Program-made: the position numbers and the translations under genes | Shown here: positions 8,491-16,409 of the stretch, piece by piece | Layout of the letters: the number at the start of each line of letters is the position of its first letter | How positions within the stretch are numbered: position 1 is the first letter of the stretch | Origin: Micromonospora echinospora | Lineage (GTDB): Bacteria > Actinomycetota > Actinomycetes > Mycobacteriales > Micromonosporaceae | DNA: 64,000 nucleotides | Assembly: GCF_900091495.1 (NCBI RefSeq) | Contig: NZ_LT607413.1 | Coordinates: 1,612,001 to 1,676,000, forward strand | Direction of reading: 5' to 3' | Notes under the pieces: model-generated | Databases searched by the model: none | What the model saw: only the letters and a program-made list of their open reading frames with translations | Told to the model about the DNA's origin: nothing

Positions 8491-9807
8491 ATGGGCCACG
8501 ACCACAGCCGTCCCACCGCCGCCGCGCCGCCGCGCGTGCGGCGTGTCCTGATCGCGACCGTGGTCCCGCTCTTCCTGGTGACCCTGGTCGCGGCGTTGGT
8601 GCTCTGGCCCCGGGACGCCCCGTCGGTCGGCGGCGGCGAGGACGCGGCCCGCTACCACGGCACGGTGACGCGGGTGGTGACCGAGCCCTGCCCGCCCACG
8701 CCGGAGGCCCCGGAGGGGACGACGGAGGGGCCGTGCGGCACCGCCACGGTGACCGTCGACACCGGGCCCGACGCCGGGCAGCAGGTCGAGACGGCGCTGC
8801 CCGCCGGGCCGGGATCACCCCGGGTGGAGGTCGGCGACGAGATCGTCCTGGTGGTGCTGACCGACCCGGCCGACCCGACGGTCAGCAGCTATTCCATCGC
8901 CGCCCACCAGCGGGGGAAGCCGCTGATCTGGCTGGCCCTGGCGTTCGCCGTCGCCATCGTCGCGTTCGGCCGCTGGCGCGGCCTGGCCGCGCTCGGCGGG
9001 CTGGCGGCCAGCTTCGCCATCCTGCTCACCTTCGTGCTGCCCGGTATCGGCGCCGGAGAGTCGCCGCTGCCGGTGGCGGTCACCGGCGCCGCGTTGATCA
9101 TGTTCGTGGTGCTGTACCTCACCCACGGGGTCACCGCGCAGACCTCCGTCGCGGTCCTCGGCACCCTGGCCAGCCTGGTGCTCACCGGTCTCCTCGGCAG
9201 CCTGGCGACCGCGTTCACCCACCTCACCGGGTACGGCTCCGAGGACGCCACCACGCTGTCGATGTTCCAGGCCGACGTCGACCTGCACGGGCTGCTCCTG
9301 GCCGGCATCATCATCGGCTCCCTGGGCGTCCTGGACGACGTCACGGTCACCCAGGCCGCCACGGTGACCGAGCTGGCCCGCGCCAACCCCGACCTCACCC
9401 GGCTCCAGCTCTACCGCGCGGCCACCCGGGTCGGCCGGGCGCACATCGCCTCGACGGTCAACACGATCGTGCTCGCGTACGCGGGCGCGTCGCTGCCCCT
9501 GCTGCTGTTGCTGACCGCCGACACGCGCGGGATCAGCGAGATCGTGACCAGCGAGTTCCTCGCCCAGGAGATCGTCCGCAGCATCGTCGCGACGCTCGGG
9601 TTGATCGCCGCCGTGCCGATCACCACCGGCCTGGCCGCCCTGGTGACCACCGCCGGCCGGGGCGGCACGCCGAGCCGCCGCCCGCCCCGGCCCGCCGGTG
9701 GACGGGACGACGCCCTCGCCGCCCTCAGCGGTCCCCGTGCCGCCACCGGGGCCACCGATTCCGCCGCCGGGCCGGGCCGCCCAGGGAACACGGATCCGGC
9801 ATGGTAG
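8491..9807 (+). CDS. YibE/F family membrane protein
   Basis: A 438-residue integral membrane protein with the YibE/F layout. It has one N-terminal segment, a small beta-rich extracytoplasmic domain (HGTVTRVVTEPC and GDEIVLVVL), and then seven or so segments. The conserved ITLGVLDD-like motif is seen as IIGSLGVLDDVTVTQAATV, followed by GRAHIASTVNTIVLAYAGASLPLL. The biological role is not established; an exporter has been proposed. The ATG at 8491 follows GGGAGA at a good distance, while the frame is open back to 8287. The C-terminal tail is Pro/Arg-rich and disordered. Confidence 0.88.
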   Translation: MGHDHSRPTAAAPPRVRRVLIATVVPLFLVTLVAALVLWPRDAPSVGGGEDAARYHGTVTRVVTEPCPPTPEAPEGTTEGPCGTATVTVDTGPDAGQQVETALPAGPGSPRVEVGDEIVLVVLTDPADPTVSSYSIAAHQRGKPLIWLALAFAVAIVAFGRWRGLAALGGLAASFAILLTFVLPGIGAGESPLPVAVTGAALIMFVVLYLTHGVTAQTSVAVLGTLASLVLTGLLGSLATAFTHLTGYGSEDATTLSMFQADVDLHGLLLAGIIIGSLGVLDDVTVTQAATVTELARANPDLTRLQLYRAATRVGRAHIASTVNTIVLAYAGASLPLLLLLTADTRGISEIVTSEFLAQEIVRSIVATLGLIAAVPITTGLAALVTTAGRGGTPSRRPPRPAGGRDDALAALSGPRAATGATDSAAGPGRPGNTDPAW

Positions 9808-9832
9808 AACTCCACAGAGTGACCGCCAATCG

Positions 9833-9838
9833 TATGAT
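9833..9838 (+). promoter_or_regulatory. Candidate -10 box upstream of riboswitch
   Basis: TATGAT matches the sigma-70 -10 consensus well and lies about 140 bp upstream of the riboswitch. No good -35 is visible at 16-18 bp, so this is tentative. A TTGACA at 9840 lacks a partner -10. Confidence 0.3.
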
Positions 9839-9980
9839 CTTGACAAATGTGACAGGAGTGACGGAAAGCAATAGGGAAATAACGCTTTTGGTCGGGATCC
9901 GGGCGTAGAACCCCACGCCCACTGTCAGGTAACCTCGCTGCCGGTTACCGCCGAAGGCGCGCACCGGCGCCAGCGGGGCC

Positions 9981-10090
9981 ACCGCCTAATCGCCCACCGG
10001 CGAACCGGGGAACCAGGTTCATGGGGTGCATCCGCGTCAGCGGTAGGGGCCACTTCCGCCCCGAACCCGTCAGCTAACCCGGTCGGCGGT
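9981..10090 (+). ncRNA. c-di-AMP riboswitch (ydaO/yuaA class)
   Basis: The region carries the conserved ydaO blocks in order: TAAT after the first stem strand, GGGGAACCAGGTTC, GGGGTGCATC, AGGGGC, and the diagnostic CCGAACCCGTCAGCTAACCC followed by GGTCGGCG. The outer stem P1 pairs ACCGCC (9981-9986) with GGCGGT (10085-10090). In actinomycetes this class usually precedes cell-wall hydrolase genes and turns expression off when c-di-AMP is high. It lies 17 bp before the secreted peptidase-like gene. A GGTAACC/GGTTACC hairpin (9928-9949) lies just upstream. Confidence 0.9.
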
Positions 10091-10107
10091 CGACGGAAGG
10101 GAACACT

Positions 10108-11118
10108 GTGACGGCACCCCTGCGCCGCTGGCTGAAACCTGTCGTGGCCGTGCTCGCCGCCTTCGCCGTGGCCGCCGTGCCCGCGCCGGCCATGGCGGAA
10201 CCATCGAGCCCGTCCGGGCACGAAGGAGAGCAGCCGAAGCTCCTCAACGAGGTGATCGAGGAGACGAACCGCAGCTACACCCAGGCACAGGCGAAGCTGA
10301 AAGCCTCGAAGGACCGCCAGCTCAAGCTCCTGATGGAGGTCGACCGGACCCGGAACGAGCTGAAGGCGCTCACCCCGCAGGTGGCGACGATCGCCGTGCG
10401 GTCCTACATGACCGGCCGGGTCGGCCCCGCCTCCATGCTGCTGGACGCCAACACCCCCGACTCGTTCGTCAAGCGGGCCGGCGCGCTGGACGAGATGAAC
10501 ATGGTCAACAGCAAGAAGGTCGCCGCGGTCACCGCCGCCAAGAACCAGGCGGAACTGGCCAAGAAGGCGCTCGACGCCGAGGTCATGGAGGAGCAGAAGC
10601 AGGCCGACATCCTGAAGAAGCGCAAGCGCGAGGCGGAGAAGTCCCTCGCCCTGGTCGGCGGCATCGGGTTGACCGGTGGCCTGGTGGACGCCACCTCCCC
10701 GATCGCCCGGCCGGGTCCCGGCCGGGACAGCAACGGCAACTGGCGTCCGCTGGGCTGCACCGAGGACGACCCGACCACCGGCGGCTGCATCACCCCGCGC
10801 ACCCTGCACATGTACAAGGAGGTCAAGCGGGCCGGCTTCGACATGTTCGTCGGTTGTTACCGTCCCGGCGGGCCGTACGAGCATCCGAAGGGGCGGGCCT
10901 GCGACTGGTCGCTCCAGAAGCGTGGCTTCAGCCGGTGGGACACCACGGCCGAACGGATGTACGGCAACAACCTGACCGCGTTCCTGGTCCGTAACGCCGA
11001 CGTGCTCGGCATCTACTACGTGATCTGGAACAAGCAGATCTGGTTCCCGGCGAGCGGCTGGAGTTCGTACAGCGGTCCCTCGGACCACACAGACCACGTA
11101 CACGTCTCCATGCTCTGA
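10108..11118 (+). CDS. Secreted coiled-coil protein with LAS-type peptidase-like domain
   Basis: A 336-residue exported protein with a signal peptide (cleavage likely after Ala30 in PAMA|EP) and a long charged coiled coil (about 45-180). The globular C-terminus (about 205-336) contains HPKGRACD (His259, Asp266) and DHVH (His330, His332), matching the HxxGxAxD...HxH zinc site of LAS peptidases such as VanY. The coiled coil plus peptidase layout is common in wall-remodelling enzymes. The GTG at 10108 has AAGGGAA upstream. Control by the c-di-AMP riboswitch fits a peptidoglycan role. Substrate is unknown. Confidence 0.85.
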   Translation: MTAPLRRWLKPVVAVLAAFAVAAVPAPAMAEPSSPSGHEGEQPKLLNEVIEETNRSYTQAQAKLKASKDRQLKLLMEVDRTRNELKALTPQVATIAVRSYMTGRVGPASMLLDANTPDSFVKRAGALDEMNMVNSKKVAAVTAAKNQAELAKKALDAEVMEEQKQADILKKRKREAEKSLALVGGIGLTGGLVDATSPIARPGPGRDSNGNWRPLGCTEDDPTTGGCITPRTLHMYKEVKRAGFDMFVGCYRPGGPYEHPKGRACDWSLQKRGFSRWDTTAERMYGNNLTAFLVRNADVLGIYYVIWNKQIWFPASGWSSYSGPSDHTDHVHVSML

Positions 11119-11134
11119 CCCACCGCGCCGATTC

Positions 11135-11168
11135 GGGCCCCGCCTCCGTTCGACCGGAGGCGGGGCCC
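11135..11168. terminator. Bidirectional terminator hairpin
   Basis: A perfect 14-bp stem (11135-11148 with 11155-11168) closes a 6-base loop, between the convergent peptidase-like and carbonic anhydrase genes. There is no long U-run, as is usual in this group. Confidence 0.85.
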
Positions 11169-11197
11169 ATTCGCGTGACCGGCCGGAGCCGGGCGGG

Positions 11198-11878
11198 TCA
11201 GGGGCAGGCCGAGGAGGCGGCCGGACCGGCGGCGAGAGCGACATCCTCGGTGGCGGGAATGGAGCGGACCACCCGCACCTCGCCGGCGGCCAGCCGGTAC
11301 GACATGCCGACCACCGCGCACCGCCCCTCCCGCACCGCCCGGTTGAGCGTCACCGAGCGCTCCAGCAGCACCTCGACGGTGTGGTCGATGTGCATGTCGA
11401 CGATCCCGTCGATGTCGTCGACGCCCTGCCGGGCGGCCTGGCGGAGGCTGGGCACCACCGCCCCCACGACCGCCCCCAGGTAACCGGGGGGCGTCGTCCC
11501 GGCGCCGTCGGCCTCCCGGGCGGCCTGCACCGCTCCGCAGGAGTCGTGGCCGAGGACGACCACCAGCGGCGTCTCCAGGACGCTCACCGCGTACTCGATG
11601 CTGCCGAGCACCTCGGTGCCGACGATGTGCCCGGCGGTCCGGACGACGAAGAGGTCACCGAGGCCCCGGTCGAAGATGATCTCGGCGGCCAGCCGGGAGT
11701 CGGAGCAGCCGAGCACGACCGCGAAGGGGTGCTGCCCGTCGGCGACGGCAGCCCGGTGCCCGGCATCCTGGTTGGGGTGCAGCGGGTTGCCGGTGACGAA
11801 GCGCCGGTTGCCCGACTGCAACTCGACCAGCGCCTGTGCGGGACTCGCCGGAGGCTGCTGTCCACCAGGAACGGCCAT
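11198..11878 (-). CDS. Beta-class carbonic anhydrase
   Basis: A 226-residue zinc enzyme interconverting CO2 and bicarbonate. The zinc ligands and the catalytic dyad are visible: Cys58-Ser-Asp60-Ser-Arg62 (CSDSR), and His111 and Cys114 in GHDSCGA. RTAGHIV is also conserved. The N-terminus has no signal peptide, so it is cytoplasmic. The ATG at 11878 is the first plausible start. It is divergent from a winged-helix regulator across 166 bp; a regulatory link is possible but not shown. Confidence 0.93.
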   Translation of the reverse strand: MAVPGGQQPPASPAQALVELQSGNRRFVTGNPLHPNQDAGHRAAVADGQHPFAVVLGCSDSRLAAEIIFDRGLGDLFVVRTAGHIVGTEVLGSIEYAVSVLETPLVVVLGHDSCGAVQAAREADGAGTTPPGYLGAVVGAVVPSLRQAARQGVDDIDGIVDMHIDHTVEVLLERSVTLNRAVREGRCAVVGMSYRLAAGEVRVVRSIPATEDVALAAGPAASSACP

Positions 11879-12044
11879 GACTCAATCCACCCCTTCTCCG
11901 GACCGGGACCGCACGCCCGACGCGGCTGACACGGCCAGCCACCACGGTCACACGGAGCGCAAACTACGTCAAGGGATACGTGATCTGCGTTTCAGGTGTT
12001 GACAGCGGAGGGCGCGACGCCGAATGCGAAGGGAAGGTCATAAC

Positions 12045-12398
12045 ATGACGGTCATGGCGACGACGCAGCGTGAGAACGGGAGCCAGCGGAACTGGACCTT
12101 CCTCACGAACCACGCACACGTACTGCTCGCCATCGCCCGTAACCCCACCGCCCGGCTGCGCGACGTCGCCGACGAGGTGGGCGTGACCGAACGGGCCGCG
12201 CAGGCGATCGTGGCCGACCTGGAGGCCGGGGGCTACCTCCAACGCACCCGGGTCGGTCGGCGCAACGAGTACACCGTGAACCCGGCCGGGCGCTTCCGGC
12301 ACCCCGCCGAGGCGTACCAGCACGTGGGTGCCCTGCTCGCGCTCTTCACCGAACCGGGCGACACCGGTCCGGCCGCCGCCGGCCCGCTGCCCTCCTGA
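12045..12398 (+). CDS. Winged-helix DNA-binding regulator
   Basis: A 117-residue protein with a MarR-like winged helix: HVLLAIARNPTARLRDVADEVGVTERAAQAIVADLEAGGYLQRTRVGRRNEYTVNP holds the recognition helix and wing. A short C-terminal helix (YQHVGALLALF) may dimerise. I use ATG 12045, with AAGGGAAGG upstream; ATG 12024 and 12054 are in frame. A TTGACA at 11999 may belong to its promoter. The target is unknown; divergent carbonic anhydrase is one candidate. Confidence 0.8.
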   Translation: MTVMATTQRENGSQRNWTFLTNHAHVLLAIARNPTARLRDVADEVGVTERAAQAIVADLEAGGYLQRTRVGRRNEYTVNPAGRFRHPAEAYQHVGALLALFTEPGDTGPAAAGPLPS

Positions 12399-12565
12399 CC
12401 CGGTCCGTCGCCCCTGGACGGTCCACACCGGATTGACGAACGCGACGCGGAGCCACGCGTCGGCGGCGGCGCGACCAGGGACGATGCGACGGGGGCGACC
12501 GGTGGATCCGGTCACACCACGGTCTCCGACGGGCAACCGGACGGATCGGGCGTTAGGTTGGAACG

Positions 12566-12943
12566 GTGCAGCCGCCCGCCTTCGTCCGCCCGATCGGGCC
12601 GACGATGCTGCGCGCCCTGCGTGTGCTGACCCGCCTGGCGCTGACCGCCCTGGTCCTGACGCTGGCCTTCGGCGGGACCACCGCCGCCCCGGCCGAGGCA
12701 TCGTTCCCGGCCTCGCCCCAGCTCCGGCCGGTCCCGGTCGTCGGCTTCCCGCAACCGGCCGCCCGGCCGGTCGTGGCACCGCTGCCGCCCCGGCCCGCCG
12801 ACGAGCACGCCGACGCCCCAGCAGCGCCGGCCCGTCCCGCCGGCGACCCGGGCACCACCACCACGGTCACCGTTCCGCTGCCGCCGCCGGCCACCGACCC
12901 CGGACAGGGTTCCGTCGGCCGACGCGGCCCGCCCCGGGTCTGA
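12566..12943 (+). CDS. Small Pro-rich secreted or anchored protein
   Basis: A 125-residue protein with a hydrophobic segment (about residues 17-40, LRVLTRLALTALVLTLAFGG) ending in Ala-rich TTAAPAEAS, then a Pro/Ala/Thr-rich disordered tail. It could be a secreted or membrane-anchored wall-associated peptide. GTG at 12566 has only a weak binding site; ATG 12605 would start right at the signal segment. No family recognised, and overlap with open frames on the other strand lowers certainty. Confidence 0.5.
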   Translation: MQPPAFVRPIGPTMLRALRVLTRLALTALVLTLAFGGTTAAPAEASFPASPQLRPVPVVGFPQPAARPVVAPLPPRPADEHADAPAAPARPAGDPGTTTTVTVPLPPPATDPGQGSVGRRGPPRV

Positions 12944-13095
12944 CCGACCGTCCACGAGCGACCGTCCGGACGATCCCGGGCCGGTCGACGTCCGCCGTGG
13001 GCGGGGAATCCCCGCCGCGCTCGCGCGCCCCCGTGCCCGCCTGGACCGGGCACCCCGTTGAGCCCTTCCCGTCCTCCCCTCACGAGGTGCTGGTG

Positions 13096-13884
13096 ATGCA
13101 GACCGTCCTCTCCTCCGTCCTGCTCGACGTACCCCGGGCCGCCGTCATCTGGCTGGCTCTCCTCGGCGTCATCGTGGCCGCCGTCGCCACCCTGCTCGCC
13201 CGCCCGGACCGGTTCCGCGTGGGCCGCCGCATCCGCCAGGCCGTGCTCCCCACCGAGTTGGAGGTGGCCCGGGAGCGACAGGACCTCGACCGGTACGCAG
13301 AGGAGGTGGCGGTCGCCGCCGAGCGCGCCGCGGTGGCCGCCGAGCGTCGGCGGGCCGAGTGGCTCGCCGCCCAGGAGGCGGTGGAGGCCGCCTGGCAGGC
13401 GTACCAGGACGTCGAGGCGGACCTGCGCCGCCTGGACGCCGCCGCGGCCCTGCCCCTGCCGCACACCCCGCAGACCCCGGCCGAGTACGCCGACCGGGAG
13501 CGTTACCTGCACCGGGCCGCGCTGGCCGCGTACTGGCGTCAGGAGCTGTCCGAGGAACAGCTCAGCGACGTCTTCGCGCACCGCAACGGATGGGATCCCC
13601 GGCTGCACCCGGTCGAGCAGGAACTGGTGCTGCGCCGGGCCGTCCGGGACCACCTGCTCGCCCGGCACCGGGCTGCCGCCGAGCGGGAGCGGGCGGCGTG
13701 GCACGACGCGGAGCTGACCGCCGCGTCCGCCCGCAGTCTGCGCGACGAGGCGTTCGCGGCCGTCGGACGGGAGCCCGAGACCTCCGACGTGCTCCCCCTG
13801 CTGTCCGGCACGGAGCAGCCGACGCCGGCCGGGAACCGCCCGGGTCGCCCGGAGTTCCGGCAGGGACGCGCCGCCGTCGCCTGA
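13096..13884 (+). CDS. Membrane-anchored coiled-coil protein
   Basis: A 262-residue protein with one membrane segment near the N-terminus (about residues 12-34, VIWLALLGVIVAAVATLLA). A long Ala/Glu/Arg coiled coil follows (ERAAVAAERRRAEWLAAQEAVEAAWQAYQDVEADLRRLD), then a helical region with YADRERYLHRAALAAYWRQELS. I do not recognise a named family, although the arrangement recurs in actinomycetes. The ATG at 13096 has GAGGTG about 6 bases upstream. Confidence 0.75.
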   Translation: MQTVLSSVLLDVPRAAVIWLALLGVIVAAVATLLARPDRFRVGRRIRQAVLPTELEVARERQDLDRYAEEVAVAAERAAVAAERRRAEWLAAQEAVEAAWQAYQDVEADLRRLDAAAALPLPHTPQTPAEYADRERYLHRAALAAYWRQELSEEQLSDVFAHRNGWDPRLHPVEQELVLRRAVRDHLLARHRAAAERERAAWHDAELTAASARSLRDEAFAAVGREPETSDVLPLLSGTEQPTPAGNRPGRPEFRQGRAAVA

Positions 13885-13959
13885 CCAGCGAAACCGGACA
13901 TCCGCCCGCACCCGGGACGGCCGTGCCATGATCGCAGTGGCCGGCAGACAGGGGACGAC

Positions 13960-14379
13960 ATGCGCCAGCGGACCGGGGGCGGACACCAGCTCGACCCGCA
14001 CGACGAACGGGTCGCCGCGTTCTTCCGGGAACGGCACGTCGCGACGCTGACGACGCTGCGTCCGGACGGCACCCCGCACGTCGTGCCGGTGGGGGTGACC
14101 TTCGACCCGGCGGCCGGACTGGCCCGGGTGATCACCTCGGGGACGTCCCACAAGGCCCACCACGTCGCCGCTGCCGGACCGGAGGGGACACCGGTGGCGG
14201 TGTGCCAGGTCGACGGCCGGCGCTGGCTCACCATCGAGGGCCGGGCCGTGGTCCGGACCGACGCCCCGGCGGTCGCCGAGGCCGAACGCCGCTACACCGA
14301 GCGGTACCGCCCGCCCCGGGCCAATCCCGCCCGCGTGGTCATCGAGATCACCGTCACCCGGCTCCTCGGGACCCTCTGA
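13960..14379 (+). CDS. PPOX-class F420/FMN-dependent enzyme
   Basis: A 139-residue split-barrel protein of the pyridoxamine-phosphate-oxidase-like superfamily. The pattern FFRERHVATLTTLRPDGTPHVVPVGVTFD and a later KAHHVAAAGPEGTPVAVCQVDGRRWLTIEGRAVV match the TIGR03618-type F420-dependent enzymes of actinomycetes. The expected activity is redox chemistry on an unknown small molecule. The ATG at 13960 has GGGGAC upstream. It is monocistronic, with the next start 180 bp away. Confidence 0.85.
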   Translation: MRQRTGGGHQLDPHDERVAAFFRERHVATLTTLRPDGTPHVVPVGVTFDPAAGLARVITSGTSHKAHHVAAAGPEGTPVAVCQVDGRRWLTIEGRAVVRTDAPAVAEAERRYTERYRPPRANPARVVIEITVTRLLGTL

Positions 14380-14440
14380 CCCCGCAGGCCGCGAACTCCC
14401 GGCCGCGCAGGGGCGGAATGGCCGGCGGGGACCGGTCGTT

Positions 14441-14533
14441 GACACCTCGGTACGCCCCGGCAGGGGCGACTTCCTGTACAGCCGAAACCCTGAATCGGTG
14501 CAGGTGTCCGCGCGTCCACCCCGTGGCGCGGAC
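14441..14533 (+). promoter_or_regulatory. Structured leader of the C39-like gene
   Basis: The 5' region can form a long-range stem GACACCT (14441-14447) with AGGTGTC (14502-14508). It encloses two hairpins: CGCCCC/GGGGCG with a GGCA loop (14453-14468), and CCGA/TCGG (14482-14498). A further 8-bp hairpin (14506-14513 with 14526-14533) would compete with the closing stem. AAGGAG for the gene follows at 14546. I do not recognise a known riboswitch class. The exclusive pairing is suggestive but not proven. Confidence 0.4.
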
Positions 14534-14558
14534 GTCGATCCCCCGAAGGAGCTTCGAC

Positions 14559-15299
14559 ATGAACTGGATGCTGCGCAAGAGCCTGCTGTCGGTCGCCGGG
14601 CTGGCCCTCACCGGCGGCGCGATCGCCGGACCGGCCGTGGCCGCCCACGCCACGCCCCCGAAGGCGGATCGTTTCCCGACCTCGTCGCCCCGGGCCGACC
14701 AGGGTGACCGGGACCGGCACGACCGGAGTGACGGCCGGGGCGACCGGAGCGACCGGGACCGCCGGGACGACCGGGACCGCGGCCGGGACGACCGCCGCCG
14801 TGAGCGTGCGGTCGGCATCGAGTACCAGGCCCAGCCGAACTTCTACTACTGCGGGCCGGCCGCGACCCGGATCGCCCTGAGCGCCGCCGGCAAGCACCTC
14901 AGCCAGGACGACCTGGCCAGGAAGCTCGGCACCACCGAGGCCGGCACCAACTCGGCCGAGGACGTCACCCGGGTGCTCAACGAGCTGACCGGCGGCGGCT
15001 ACCGGACCACCGAGATCCGGGAGTCGGCGGCCAGCCCGGAGCAGGTCGAACGGCTGCGCGCCGACGTGGTCGACGCGCTGGAGGCCGGGGACCCGGTGGT
15101 GGCGAACATCAAGGGCAGCACGGTCGACACCGACGGTCGGGCGCACTCGTTCCCGGGTGGGCACTACCTGACCGTGGTGGCCTACCGGGACGGCGGCGAC
15201 GTCGTCCGGATCGCCGACCCGGCCGACCCGGTCGGCGAGTACTGGATGACCACCGAGCGGCTCGCCCACTGGATCGCCGAGCGCGGATACAGCTCCTGA
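14559..15299 (+). CDS. Secreted C39-like papain-fold protein
   Basis: A 246-residue exported protein. The signal peptide (cleavage near Ala29/His30) is followed by a striking Asp/Arg-rich low-complexity linker (about residues 47-83). A C39_2-type domain comes next. The catalytic residues are in place: Cys98 in YYCGPAA, His202 in GGHYLTVVAY and Asp220 in IADPA. Such domains cleave peptides or bind them in the wall. ATG 14559 follows AAGGAG by 8 bases. It has its own structured leader and terminator, so it is monocistronic. Confidence 0.88.
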   Translation: MNWMLRKSLLSVAGLALTGGAIAGPAVAAHATPPKADRFPTSSPRADQGDRDRHDRSDGRGDRSDRDRRDDRDRGRDDRRRERAVGIEYQAQPNFYYCGPAATRIALSAAGKHLSQDDLARKLGTTEAGTNSAEDVTRVLNELTGGGYRTTEIRESAASPEQVERLRADVVDALEAGDPVVANIKGSTVDTDGRAHSFPGGHYLTVVAYRDGGDVVRIADPADPVGEYWMTTERLAHWIAERGYSS

Positions 15300-15331
15300 C
15301 CAGCGGCTCACCACACTGACCGCCGGAACGC

Positions 15332-15365
15332 CGGGGCCGGTCTCCCTGCCGGGAGGCCGGCCCCG
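15332..15365 (+). terminator. Terminator after C39-like gene
   Basis: A 14-bp stem (CGGGGCCGG plus TCTCC, pairing with GGAGG plus CCGGCCCCG) and a 6-base loop lie 32 bp past the stop codon. Confidence 0.75.
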
Positions 15366-15480
15366 CGTCGTGCCCGCCCCGGCGGCACCGCGATCCCACG
15401 GAACGTCGCGGATTGGTCGACGGAACGCAGGGTACGGAAGGGAGCATCCGCAACGATTCGCACGGGTAGGGGGCAACGAC

Positions 15481-16086
15481 ATGACCAACCCAGAGGCCAT
15501 GGCGGGACGGGACGTCATCGACGTCCTGACCGCCGACCACCGCGAGGTCGAGGCGCTCTTCGTCGAGCTGGAGAGCCGACAGGGCGCCCCGGAGCACCGC
15601 CGGCAGCTCGTCGACGTGGTGATCGCCGAACTGGTCCGGCACAGCGTCGCCGAGGAGGCGTACGTCTACCCGGCTGCCCGCAAGGCGCTCCCCGACGGTG
15701 ACCGGATCGCCGACCACGAGATCTCCGAGCACGCCGACGCCGAACGCACGATGAAGGACCTGGAGTCGGTGGACCCGTCCGACCCGCGTTTCGACCAGCT
15801 CCTCACCCACCTGACCAGCACGATCCGGCACCACGTGCAGGACGAGGAGACCGACCTGTTCCCCCGGCTGCGGGCCGCGTGCGCGCACGAGGAACTGGTG
15901 GAGCTCGCCGACAAGGTGACGGCGGCGAAGCGGATCGCACCGACCCGGCCGCACCCGGCCGCGCCGGACCGCCCGCCCGCCAACAAGCTGCTCGCCCCGG
16001 GCGCAGGGCTGGTCGACCGGATGCGGGACGCGCTCAGCGGCCGTCCCACCAGCATGGCGGAGCTACGGGAGAAGCAGCGCCACTGA
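15481..16086 (+). CDS. Hemerythrin-domain protein
   Basis: A 201-residue cytoplasmic protein with a four-helix hemerythrin-like domain. The iron-ligand pattern is visible: His20 in LTADHREVE, HSVAEEAYVYP, DHEISEHADAE, and HHVQDEETDLFPRL. Family members bind a di-iron centre and sense or carry O2, NO or peroxide. The C-terminal third is Pro-rich with a charged helix (ELREKQRH). The ATG at 15481 has GGGGG upstream. Confidence 0.9.
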   Translation: MTNPEAMAGRDVIDVLTADHREVEALFVELESRQGAPEHRRQLVDVVIAELVRHSVAEEAYVYPAARKALPDGDRIADHEISEHADAERTMKDLESVDPSDPRFDQLLTHLTSTIRHHVQDEETDLFPRLRAACAHEELVELADKVTAAKRIAPTRPHPAAPDRPPANKLLAPGAGLVDRMRDALSGRPTSMAELREKQRH

Positions 16087-16098
16087 CCGGTCCTGATC

Positions 16099-16138
16099 GC
16101 GGCACCCCCGCGGGCGGCACGGCCCGTGGAGGTGCCGC
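16099..16138. terminator. Convergent-gene terminator hairpin
   Basis: GCGGCACC and GGTGCCGC pair around an inner CGGGC/GCCCG stem, between the hemerythrin gene and the ferredoxin gene that face each other. Confidence 0.6.
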
Positions 16139-16165
16139 AATCACGTCGGCACGGGACGCCAGGTT

Positions 16166-16393
16166 TCAGAGTTCCGGGGCGATCCGGCGGTCGCTGCTCG
16201 CGTCGGAGATCCGGATGGCCTCCATCGGGCAGGACTCGGCCGCGTCGATCACCGGGTCCGCCGGCTCGATCAGTTCCTTCCGGGGGCAGGACAGGCCGTC
16301 GACGAGGACGAAGTGGTCCGGCGCCGCACCCGTGCAGATGCCGGATCCGATGCACCGGGTGGGGTCGACGCTCACCCGCCACGACGAGGTCAC
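16166..16393 (-). CDS. 3Fe-4S ferredoxin, P450 partner
   Basis: A 75-residue ferredoxin with three cluster ligands, Cys14, Cys20 and Cys55 (CIGSGIC and SCPMEAI), the pattern of single-cluster [3Fe-4S] ferredoxins that donate electrons to actinomycete P450s. The N-terminus WRVSVDPTRC is typical. GTG 16393 has AAGGAGA upstream and lies 16 bp behind the P450 stop, so the two form an operon and should work as a redox pair. Confidence 0.93.
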   Translation of the reverse strand: MTSSWRVSVDPTRCIGSGICTGAAPDHFVLVDGLSCPRKELIEPADPVIDAAESCPMEAIRISDASSDRRIAPEL

Positions 16394-16409
16394 CAGGGTC
16401 TCCTTTCGC

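Noticed and set aside
9840..9845. TTGACA as a -35 box upstream of the riboswitch
   Set aside because: No acceptable -10 lies 16-19 bp downstream.
12553..14445. 630-residue minus-strand frame
   Set aside because: It overlaps three plus-strand genes with good starts and typical codon use; its own composition is Arg/Gly/Pro-rich.
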